Shown piece after piece: positions 21,574 to 30,744 of a stretch of 64,000 nucleotides of DNA. This DNA comes from Emiliania huxleyi CCMP1516. Taxonomy: Eukaryota > Haptophyta > Isochrysidales > Noelaerhabdaceae. The stretch is from NCBI RefSeq assembly GCF_000372725.1, contig NW_005196900.1:218133-282132 (forward strand), written 5' to 3'. A program made the position numbers and the translations under genes. The notes beneath the pieces were generated by a model, which did no database searches, was not told the DNA's origin, and worked only from the letters and a program-made list of their open reading frames with translations. How positions within the stretch are numbered: the stretch's first letter is position 1; each line of letters opens with the position of its first letter.

Positions 21574-23442
21574 GCAAGAGGCGTCGGGCCGCTCGGGCGT
21601 GCAGCTCCCCGCGGCCATATGTGCGTCGATGCGGCGGTGCCAGTGCGAGCGGAACGGGAAAGGCGAGGGTTGGACCTCGTGGTTGTCAGCAAAGGCGTGG
21701 GGAATACCGAGGTTAATTGGGGGAACATGGGGAACATCTGCTTATGGGAAAAGGCTCCTCACCGAGACAGCCAGCCGACTCGGCCGTCTCAGATGTTGAC
21801 ACACACTGAACCAAATTCTAACGTGCGCTGCTGGGGGTGTGTGCTGACTGCTGTGGAGAGTGTTTGTGTTGTCTGCTGTGGTGAGTGCGAATAAAAAAAT
21901 CGATCGAGAAGAAAAGCTGTTAGTAATTGAATACAATTTGTTACCACGATGGGAGACGGTGTTTGCGCTGGGTGCTAAAAAAGGTCCTCGCTGACAATAG
22001 GGTTTGTGGAGCGTCCAGACATGTACAGAATGTGCAGAGGTGTACAGAAGACGTACAGAAGGTGTACAGAAGGTGTACAGAAGGTGTGCAGAAGGAATGT
22101 ACAGAAGGATGTGCAGAAGGTTGAAGGAAAAGAAAGCTGCATCAGCTCTCACTGGCTGGTTGTACGGCCCTCAAGGCATGCCCAGACGAGACAGGGCACA
22201 GGCAGGAGCAAGCCCCTCTTGGAGCAGTGACATCCACACACATTGTCTGTGCAGCGGCCGGACAGTTCGGAGAGGCCATGGGTACCTGTGCACATTCTGC
22301 TGAAAAAGCCTGCTAAAGGCCTTCTGCACATCTGCTAAAGGCCTTCTGTACATCTGCTAAAGGCCTTCTGTACATTTTGCTAAGCTTGCTAAAGGCCTTC
22401 TGTACATTCTGTACATCTTGGCGCGAAGCGGGGCGCGCGCTTTGCAACGTCTCCTGTCGTGTCCGGCGTTCGCCCTCATAATGGCACCGCCGTCGTGGAT
22501 ACACGGGCAAAACATGCCAGGCGGTCGCGCGATGCGTATGCAAGCCTTGGGATGCCTTCCGCCCGCCATCACCCCGGGCGGCACCACCGCCGCGACCAGT
22601 TCGCCGGTGACGAGCAAGCAAGCGGGTTGGGCAGCATGCTTTTCTCCATGATTTCATAGAGCCGGGGTTTTCTAGATGCAAAGAGCCGACCCTAAGCGCC
22701 ATCCTTCCAGCTTCCTGCTCTCACACCTGAATGCTGCTTCCCCGCGCCTCCTCCTTGTGGCCCCCTCTGGCCCCCATTGGGCGTATTTTCGTCTACTCCA
22801 CCAGGACCCCCGCCCCCCCCCTTGTTTTCTGTTTTCTGTTTTTCAACACGCCCGCCCGCCCGCCACCCCGAGGCGCCTCGGGCCCTCGGCCCCCCATCAC
22901 AGAGACCGAGAGGCGAGAAATAAATAAATAAATAAAAACGGACACCTCTCTACTGTGAGATGGGTAAAAAGGAACAGGCCCCCGCCCTTGCGATCTTTTA
23001 GGCGAGAGATCAAAACGCGACGGCCAATACAAAAACGTCTCAATACTCAAACATGGGCGCTACAAAAAGAAAAAAGAGGGCAAGGAGCTGCATGGTAGCT
23101 GCTAGCTCACGCCATGCTCACGCACACGCACACGCTCGTGCGCTCTCGCTCCACCCCGCTCCCCACCACGCACGCCCCCATTCCCTGTACGGCTTTATTG
23201 CTCTGCTATTTCCCCCGCTGCTCGCCGCGTGGCTCTAATCCAGGCGGCTTGCTCGCTTCGTTGCTCGCCGCGTGGCTCTAACCCAGGCGGCTTGCTTGCG
23301 TCGAGGGTACATGCGTGCCTCTAGCCGGAGCGACAAGAGCATGCATGCGTACAAGAGCAAATGCGACGTGTCTGATATGCGTGCATGTGCTTCAAGCACT
23401 GCAGAAGGTTCATGGCATCAAAATTGGCCTCAGATCTGACGC
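21574..23442. repeat. Gene-free interval with opposed minisatellite arrays
   Basis: Tandem GTGTACAGAAG units run 22016-22122. The complementary array CTTCTGTACATCTGCTAAAGG-type runs 22314-22412, so the two arrays are inverted with ~190 bp between them and could fold on each other. Right-end sequence of the 958-2057 element family recurs at 22810-22910, followed by (AAAT)n. A 43-bp unit containing GCTCGCCGCGTGGCTCTAA is duplicated at 23220-23300. Short plus frames at 22418-22660 are not supported by homology. Confidence 0.65.
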
Positions 23443-24240
23443 CTAGATCGAGCTGTTCTGGCATAGCCACGCCTCGAGTTCCAAATCTGTCGCCTCGTCT
23501 GCATGTCCTTCGATGAAACCAAGTGCGCTCTCCTTGTCCAGCGTGGCGAGCAACTCCTCAGCCTCCGCGTCCCACAGCGGTGGCGGCTCTGGGGCAGGAG
23601 CGGGCGGCGGCGGCACGAAGGCGGACTTGGCGGCGGAGGCAACCTCGCGCTGAAGTTGCACGAGCCGGAGGGAGGCGAGGCCGGGAGAGGCCAGCTGGTA
23701 CTTTCGGCCTTGCTCCTGAGCCCGCGCCACGACTTGGTGGAGAGAGCTCATGCTGGTGATTTGCGGGGGTGGAGGGACCATGGGGGTAAGCTGCGAGAGG
23801 AACGAGGCGTCCGACTTGACGCTCGTGGGGACGGGGCGCGCGACCCGCTTGGCGGGCACCAGGGTGGTCTCCTCACGGCTGCGAGTTCTCGTCAGCGACG
23901 TGGAGAGCGGCGAGTCGCCAAGGGAGGAGGAGCTGATGGAGGAGGAGCTTATGGAGGAGGCAGAGTCGGTGCGGGCGAGACGCATCTTGGAGAGGGATGC
24001 GTCGCGGCCGTCGCGCACGACGCCTTGCATCGTAAGCATTGCTCCGAGCTGCTGGGCAGAGAGTCCTTGCCGACAAGTGACCGCGATTGTGGGCGAGCCG
24101 CGCGTCGGTGAGGCTGACGCACGCTTGGGCGTGGTTCTCGGCGGCGGTGGCGGACTGGAATACCCGCCGCACGCAAGCATGGGAGCTGGACGGGCGCGGA
24201 CGGAACCAACGGCGCTCGTATTCGTGTTGCGCCGCGGCAC
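23443..24240 (-). CDS. Ser/Pro-rich protein, unknown function
   Basis: A complete intronless frame of 265 residues. The N-terminal half is basic and serine/proline-rich (serine run ISSSSISSSS) and probably disordered. A mid-region helix (HQVVARAQEQGRKYQL..LRLVQLQREVASAAK) precedes PPPPAPAPEPPP. The acidic C-terminus (EAEELLATLDKESALGF.., TDLELEAWL) could be an interaction segment. No known family is recognised. Third positions are GC-rich, unlike the flanks, which supports coding. The start at 24240 is the first ATG of the open frame, but an upstream start cannot be excluded. Confidence 0.6.
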   Translation of the reverse strand: MPRRNTNTSAVGSVRARPAPMLACGGYSSPPPPPRTTPKRASASPTRGSPTIAVTCRQGLSAQQLGAMLTMQGVVRDGRDASLSKMRLARTDSASSISSSSISSSSLGDSPLSTSLTRTRSREETTLVPAKRVARPVPTSVKSDASFLSQLTPMVPPPPQITSMSSLHQVVARAQEQGRKYQLASPGLASLRLVQLQREVASAAKSAFVPPPPAPAPEPPPLWDAEAEELLATLDKESALGFIEGHADEATDLELEAWLCQNSSI

Positions 24241-26078
24241 GTGGGTGCAAAAGGCGAGAGTTGCACAACGTGCTGTTTCCTTTTATTGATAGTTACAGAG
24301 GGGTACAGCAAAGTCGGACACTTCGCAAGGATTCGCTGGAACGCCTTTGAGGGAGATCGCACGAAATCAGCGTAACGTACACTGACTGCACTCCAAGTAC
24401 GTACTGTGTTTGCTGTTGCACTTGGATAGGGTCGATTCCGCATGCTATACGGGAGCGGCGCGGCGCGGTTGGTTTGCAGAAGCTCCTCGGCGCGTGCTCG
24501 GGCGCTGGAGGTCGGTGGCAGGAGCCAACTGGACCGCGTTTGTTGCACAGGGGAAAGAGTGAATCGCAAGCGGTGTGCGAGAGCCGAGAGAAAGGCGGGG
24601 ATGAAGATTTTGCAAGCATTGAGCGGAGATGTAGGATAGCGCGTTGGGGCTTCCCAAAGGCTGTTCGCGAACAGACGACGCTGCCACGTTCGGCCGGATC
24701 GTCCTGCCTGGGCGGGCAAACGCCCGCCCCGGCGGCCGACTCTGGGATTGTAGGTCGAGTCTTGGTGGTTACGGAGCGACGGTCACGAGACGGGACGGAC
24801 GGGACCTCTGGACTCTAGGACGACGCCACACGGGACTCTAGGAGAGGAGTGTGTGTGATGAGAGTGTCTGGCGGGCTTCGGCCCGACGCGGGACCCCTAC
24901 GTACGTACTTTAGACCAGCTGGGGTCGGAGACCAAAACCTGTCAGCAGTCCACCGTACACTGTCACTGTACACTGAGAGAGAGGGCCTAGAGAACACAAC
25001 CCCCTCTCCCTTTTCTCCAAGTAAGCTATTTCTTGTTGGTCTTCAAAACTCTCTTTAAAAGGGTACACTGAAAAGGAACACAACAAGGCGGAAAACTACC
25101 CAAAAATAAAAGAAAAAATGCTGCAAGAAAGAAAGAATTTCACGGCCGAGTCCTCGCTGCGCCTGCGGAACTGGGAGTTTACCTTGTGCAGGGCGTGAAC
25201 TGCCGCCGGACCCGAGGCGTGAACCACCGCCTTGGGCCCGTGAACCGTCGCCCTGCAGCCTTTGACGCAGGTCGCATGAAGGGCGACTGCCACTTCCCGG
25301 GCCGGGCCCTGGCGAGCGGGCGCATGGCGCCCGGCGCTCTCTGCCATATGACCTCCGGGAGGTTGAGTCGTTGAGTGGCGACCTCGGGTGGTTCTTGTTC
25401 GTTCTAGTTTCTAGAGCCCTAGCCCTGGGGGTCTGAAGAGAGAGAGTTTCAATACCAAACAACTCTAAAGGTAACACTCACACATCATTTGGGGCCTTTT
25501 GTGTTGCACTGTGTTGCACTGTCTGTGCTCTGGTGCGTGTGGTGGGCATGGTGGTGGGTCTTGGCCCGCGGTTATGTTTCGCGTGAGTGAGAGCTGGTGA
25601 GAGAAGCGAAGAATTCTTCGCTCGGTCCCTCGCACAACGAACACCGGGCACGGATCCCTCGCACAACACCGGGCACGGACGAGAGAGAATTTTACGTGTT
25701 GAGGTGGTCCGAGATCACTGCCAGTGATTTCTTCTTGGAGGTCCGTGCCCGCGTCGTCAACGTCATACCTCATAGTTACGTCAATTATTTCATCAGTGGT
25801 GACCTGGGATCCGGCTCCTACCCAGATAGGCAAGGGGGTCTGTTCCCACCCGTTAGACCCTGTGCATAGGTAGGAGGTCCGGTTTTGACCGCCCCAGAGG
25901 GCCCCGCAATAGGTAGGTAGGCGTGGTGGTGGTGTTGCTGTTGGTGGGGTGCGTGGGTGGGTGGGGGGGGGGGGTCCGAAGAGAGGAGTGGGAAAACCGC
26001 TTCGGCGCGTTTAGCCGCGAACGGGGCCATGCCAGACGAGTCGCCTGCGGTTGGGACGCCAGCCGAGACGGGTGCGGC
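24241..26078. other. Repeat-rich intergenic region
   Basis: No supported gene. 24890-25025 shares CCTGTCAGCAGTCC and CTAGAGAACACA with the dispersed repeat seen at 30450-30600 and 10085-10215. 25610-25690 carries diverged copies of the CCCTCGCACAAC motif of 9854-9940. (GTAG)n tracts appear at 25910-25922. Open frames here are short, disagree in composition with neighbouring genes and lack homology. Confidence 0.5.
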
Positions 26079-26170
26079 GTTAGACCTAAAGGTCGGCGCT
26101 TCGACCAACTAGGCCACCTTTTGCGCAAAGGGTAGCCTAGTTGGTCGAAGCGCCGACCTTTAGGTCTAAC
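26079..26170. repeat. Perfect 36-bp palindrome with tRNA 5'-half/box A-like arms
   Basis: 26079-26114 and 26135-26170 are exact inverted copies over 36 bp. The 20-bp spacer (..TTTTGCGCAAAG..) is itself nearly palindromic. Read outward from the centre on each strand, the arm starts at GCCTAGTTGGTCGAAGC, resembling a tRNA D-arm. With the preceding bases it matches the box A consensus TRGYNNARNNGG (TAGCCTAGTTGG and TGGCCTAGTTGG). No box B (GGTTCGA) or 3' half follows on either side, so this is not a functional tRNA gene. It may be a tRNA-derived SINE head inserted head-to-head, or a cruciform-forming element. Confidence 0.75.
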
Positions 26171-26330
26171 ACGGCGGGCGCTGGGAGCCTATTCATACAC
26201 AGAGGGCTCAACGGGTATTTTTCGCTTCGCTGCGCGGCCTGGGAATAGGTAGGGGCACGGAGCCTGGCGGTTGGCGCCCGCAATAGTAGGTAGGTAGGTA
26301 GGGGTCCCGTACCATGCGGAATCGACCCTA

Positions 26331-26456
26331 TCCAGTGCTCAAGTGCTCAAGGGCGTTTTGGCGCACTTGGAGCACTTGGAGTGCAGTCATCAACCGCACA
26401 TCCAGGGCCAGGGAGCTCAGAAGCGCACCCAGCGGGCCGGATGATTGGCATCGGGT
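26331..26456. repeat. Dispersed repeat, copy 1 of 3
   Basis: GCACTTGGAGCACTTGGAGT followed by GCAGTCATC..CACATCCAGGGCC..GAAGCGCACCCAGCGGGCC recurs at 36010-36090 and 58800-58876 with ~90% identity. Just upstream, (GTAG)n is at 26283-26302. No coding frame. The intervals to neighbouring genes hold nothing else recognisable up to the aldehyde dehydrogenase start. Confidence 0.75.
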
Positions 26457-26696
26457 TACGGGCTATAGAGAGCCCTAGCCCCGGGCGGGGGTGCGCGTTC
26501 GCAGGGAAAGGGCCGTAAAGTAAACAGGGTCTCCGAGGGTTGGCTCCGCGCTCCGGGTTTCCCCTAGCAGCAGACCGCCCCCTCTACTCGGAGCTACTCG
26601 AGGATGAGGAACACCAGACATCCGCGGACTGGGTCTAAATTCATAGAGTGCTTTGGAGCTCGCGCCGCACCGCCGCGCTCGCTGCCTCGCACAGCA

Positions 26697-28490
26697 ATGT
26701 TCGTCCTCCTCCTGGCACCGCCGTTGATGAGCGCGAGCGCGCCGTTTGCACTGCCGACCGCTCCACCGGCATCTGTCGACGCCTCGGATTCAATGTGGGA
26801 CAGTCGACCCTTCGTGGATGGCCGTAAAACTTGTATTGGCGGCGCGGTGGAGGCGTGGAGCGGGCCCAGCGAGGAGGTGACATCGCCCGTGTTTGACGCG
26901 AGGACCGGAAAGCGCCTCGTCATTGGCCAGCTCGCGACGATGGGCGAGGTGGACGCCGTGCGTGCGGTAGAGGCGAGCGCGGCGGCGTGGGACCGCGGGC
27001 AAGGCGCCTGGCCGCAGATGTCGCTGGCAGAGCGTATCGAGCGCGTGGAGGGGGCGGTGGCGGCTTTGAAGGAGCGACGCGACGAGATTGTCAACGTGCT
27101 CATGTGGGAGATTGCAAAGAACAGCGCCGACGCGGCGGCTGAGTTTGATCGGACGGTGGCCTTCATTGGCAAAACGATCGAGACGCTGCGTCGGCTGGAC
27201 GAGGAAAGTGCTGGGTGGCGGGTCGTGTCGGGCGTGATGGCCTTCGTGCGGCGCGCCGCAGTGGGCGTGATGATGCTCCTCGGTCCCTATAACTACCCAT
27301 TCAATGAGACGTATGCGGCTCTCATCCCAGCGCTGCTGATGGGCAACGTCGTGCTGATGAAGATCCCGAATGTGGGCGGCCTCGCGCACGTGCTCACCTT
27401 CGAGGTGTGGGCAGAGGCGCTGCCCAAGGGCACGCTCTCCTTCATCTCCGGCTCCGGTCGCGCAACTGTTCCGCCAGTGATGCGCACCGGCCTCGTCGAC
27501 GTGAGCGCTCTTCCTGCCGCCTTGCCGCCCTCCCTGCCGCCCTCCCCGCCGCTCCCTCCCCGCGCCTCCCTCCCCGCTGCCCCGCCGCGGGTGCTGCACC
27601 CTACCCCAGCCCGAACCTAGGTGCTCGGCTTCATCGGCGGCTCCAAGGCGGGCGACGCGATCCTCAAGGAGCACCCTGCGCCGCACCGGCTCAAGGCCTT
27701 CCTCCAGCTCGACGCAAAGAACCTCGGCGTCGTCGCGCCGGACGCGGACCTCGACGTCGCCGTCGGCCAGTGCGTGGTCGGGTCCACCTCGTACAACGGG
27801 CAGCGCTGCACCGCGATCAAGCTCATCCTCGTCCACCACTCGATCGCCGACGAGTTCGTGCGCCGCCTCGCGTCTGCGGTCGCCGCGCTGCCGCGCGGCC
27901 TCCCGTGGGAGGAGGGCGTGCTCATCACTCCGCTCCCCGAGCCGAAGAAGCCCGCCTACCTCGCCGAGTTGGTCGGCGACGCGGTCGCCAAGGGCGCGCG
28001 CGTCGTCAACGAGGGCGGCGGCACGCTCGCTGGCGCGCTGATGACGCCTGCCGTCGTTTTCCCGGTGAGCCGCGAGATGCGGCTGTGGCACGAGGAGCAG
28101 TTCGGGCCTGTCATCCCGGTCGGCGTGTACCGCGACGAGGCCGAGGTGGTGGAGTACGTGCGCAGCTCGCCTTTCGGGCAGCAGGCCGCGCTCTTTACCC
28201 AGTCGACCGACGCGGCGGCGCCGCTCATCGACGCGCTCTCCACCTCGGTCGGCCGCATCAACCTCAACACGCAGTGCGGACGCTCGCCGGACGAGCTGCC
28301 CTTCTCGGGCCGCCGCTCGTCCGCGCTCGGCACGATGAGCGTCTCCGAGGCGCTGCGCGTGTTCTCGACAGAGACGGTCGTCGCGGGCAAGGCGGCGCAG
28401 GAACCCAACCGCCGCCTCGCCAAGGAGCTGCCCTCGAGCTCCGCCTTTATGCGCGCGCTTGCCGACACCCCGTACCGTGACGAGTTGTGA
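26697..28490 (+). CDS. GAPN-like (ALDH11-type) aldehyde dehydrogenase, non-phosphorylating GAPDH
   Basis: Two exons, 26697-27500 and 27621-28490, give 557 residues. The family oxidises glyceraldehyde-3-phosphate to 3-phosphoglycerate with NADP+, bypassing phosphorylation. Family signs: LGPYNYPFNETYAALIPAL, GNVVLMKIP, FISGSG, GFIGGSKAGDAIL, the QLDAKN segment in place of ELGGKN, the catalytic cysteine in YNGQRCTAIK, and EEQFGPVIPV and NLNTQCGRSPDELPF near the end. The N-terminus MFVLLLAPPLMSASAPFALP looks like a signal or plastid-entry peptide. An in-frame ATG at 26604 would add 31 residues without such a signal; I prefer 26697. The single intron is canonical GT-AG, phase 0, and filled with a CCTCCC-rich repeat. 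Assignment to GAPN within ALDH is confident; substrate is inferred. Confidence 0.9.
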
Positions 28491-28740
28491 GAACAGGGGT
28501 GTTTTACGTCCGATAGCGAGAGAAATAAGCGGCCGGCCATAGGTTACTGTGTCTGAGAGCTGAGAGAGAGAGCCGCGACCCGCGAGAGAGAGGCGAGCAA
28601 GCGCGCGGGGTGAGGGTGACACCTGACACCCAGCTGCGAGATAGATCGACCCCGACCTCCGCGCGCGTACCACAAACGCACTCCGCACTCTGCTGCGCGT
28701 GGTTACCATCTCTTCGCTCAGTAGGTTAGAGTTTGAGTTC
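28491..28740. other. Short convergent intergenic spacer
   Basis: Contains GAGAGA-rich sequence after the dehydrogenase stop and no gene. Presumably it holds the 3' ends of two convergent transcripts. Confidence 0.5.
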
Positions 28741-30432
28741 CTAGACGTCTAGTTGCTGGTAGCTGGACCGCGTCCGCGAAGGCCTCTTTGGCGCATTGGC
28801 TACGCGCTCAAAGAAGGCTGCGAGCCCGCGCATGTGCTCGGCCGGCCCCTGCTGCCTTTTGTCCTCTGTCCGACGTGGCAGCCACCGTCGGGTGCGGTTG
28901 CCGGATCTCTCCTTGACCGTCTGCCTAGCCGCGCGTTTGAGATGCTGGAGGCGCCATCGGCGGCGAAACAGCCGCGTGTCCTGATCTTCTACGGCAGGGT
29001 CGGTCGCATCAGGCCATGTTTGTGCTTGCCATCTCCCACTGCGCAGGAGTGGCAGCGAGATCCCACCCACCTGTAGGGAAGGGTGCGGGAGCGTTGAGCT
29101 TTCGTCGAGTGAGAGGAGATCTTGGTGGTGTGCCTGGTAAGGATCCTGCATCGAGTGGTACCGCCACGGCTTATTGAAGAAGAGGCCATTTGAGTCCTCT
29201 CCAGGCGGCCGCCACTCAAACTGCTCCTCCAGCAAAGTCTGATTCAACTCGCCGTCGCATCGATCGTACTCGTAGTCCCACTGAGGGCGAGGTGGGTGGT
29301 GGGGGTCAGCTGCGCCGCGAGTGTGCTTGTCGACCTGCGCGCGGTACGTCGCTCGCCACGACGAGGCGCGACTTGACGCCAAGCGCGTCCAGGGTGCCAA
29401 AGCGCAAGCCCAGCTGATCAAACATCGCCACGCGCCGGCAGGCCGTTCTCCTAGGATCATAGTGTCGCCTTGGGCTAAGTAGCTTTAATATAGGTGATCC
29501 CGACTCCTCTCCAGCGCGCCCGCTTCTGTCGACTTGCCCTTCAAGGACATTGCTATGGGGAATCGCATCCTTCAGCATCCATCTTCCGTTGAAATCGGGA
29601 GGCAGAAGTGGAGGCACGGAGTAATTACAGCGTGGTGCGACGAAATTGCGCTGTGGTGGCGAAGGCGAAGGCGGCCAAGCTAGCGTCCGCAGATTGTCAC
29701 AAGTGGAGAGGTAGGCTGCCAGGGCGTCAGCGCCGCATGCAAGAAGCGCAAGGTCGATGTCGGCGTTGTAGAGGAAGTTGCTGAACGGGCGATCGCCAGG
29801 GATGAGCGACAGCCCTGGGAATGCGGCGCACGCCTCCGGCACCTTCAGTGGCTGCGTGAGGAACGCATCGGGCCGCATCACCATGAACGCATCGTACTGT
29901 TTGGGCGAGGGGGGGGGTAGGCGCGGGTTGGGGTCGGGGTGGGGCTCGGAATTTCCCGTTAAGAGAGCCCCGCCTGGTCCCGTTGTCGCCCGAGCTGCCC
30001 TCTCCACGCTTCGCAAAGGCGACCTCCATTCAGCACGACAAACGCGGCCGGTCGCTGGTAGACCTCGGAGAAGAGGCTCTGGCTGCGTATCGAATGTTTC
30101 AGCGCCCGCGATCGCTCGATCGGCTGTGTGCACTCACAGCGATCCCGTCGCTTGTATCCGTCCTAGATAAGCAACCGGCTGGTGACACCGAGCAAACTGT
30201 GACTTATCCTCTTGCGAACGCCATCCTTGATCGAGCAGAGCTCGTCGGTATTCGTGATCAAAGCGATGCTCACGTTGGATGCGGCGTTCGGGGTCAGCAC
30301 GTGCTTCCTCAGCAGCCGCGCGCCAAGGTGTGCGTCTCGCCAGAGTCCGACGAGTACAACGAGCACCCTCAGTTTGCCGCGCGCGTGCTCGTCACGTAAA
30401 CTATCTGAGCGCGACGGTTTCATAATTTTCAA
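28741..30432 (-). CDS. Unrecognised four-exon protein, glycosyltransferase-like features
   Basis: Exons 30432-30220, 30162-29974, 29896-29348 and 29280-28741 give 496 residues. The N-terminus has a hydrophobic beta-strand-like run (KLRVLVVLVGLWRDAHLGA) followed by TPNAASNVSIALITNTD, resembling the first Rossmann unit of nucleotide-sugar enzymes. Exon 3 has YDAFMVMRPDAFLTQPLKV, DRPFSNFLYNADID and RRVAMFDQLGLRFGTLDALG. No cysteine-rich or membrane segment is seen. This looks like a eukaryotic algal glycosyltransferase-like family, but I cannot name one. Between exons 1 and 2 the frame continues unchanged except for a TAG that is exactly the inferred acceptor (ATCTAG|GAC), so a 57-nt intron with GT donor was chosen. 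Donors: GT, GC, GT. The C-terminal ~90 residues are basic and less certain. Confidence 0.65.
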
Positions 30433-30744
30433 TAGCTTTTAGCTTACTGGGAGAAAAGGGAGAGGGGGTTGTGTTCTCTAGGCCCCTAAGGGCCCTACGC
30501 GCGGCGTGAGAGCTCGGAAGCGAGCTTTGCACGGCGATCGAGGATGGATGTGGCTCTTACGTACATTCCCGGAGGAGGACTGCTGACAGGGTTTGCGATG
30601 AGGAGTGACCCGAAGGGTTTCTCGGGGTTAGTGCACCACTAACCGCCTCTGCAAGAGCACTGCGCCTCAGCGGGCCTGTGACGCGCGTCCGGATATCTCC
30701 CTCTCGAACTCGCTGGACCAGCCGTTACAACAAGAGGCGCCTTC
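30433..30744. repeat. Dispersed repeat in the divergent spacer upstream of kinesin-9
   Basis: 30450-30540 is the inverse of 10085-10215 (CTAGGCCCCTAAGGGCC.., GAGAGCTCGGAAGCGAGC). 30555-30615 (CTTACGTACATTCCCGGAGG.., GGACTGCTGAC) matches 58682-58735 and, inverted and partial, 24900-24950. This repeat occupies most of the spacer between two divergent genes, so it overlaps or supplies their promoters. Confidence 0.7.

Noticed and set aside
22016-22122. Possible CRISPR array
   Set aside because: Units are contiguous with no spacers, the arrays occur in introns and spacers of a eukaryote, and no cas gene is present. The same applies to 40829-40961 and 37865-38165.
26079-26170. Functional tRNA gene
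   Set aside because: Only a D-arm/box A-like half is present; no anticodon stem of normal length, no T arm and no box B on either strand.
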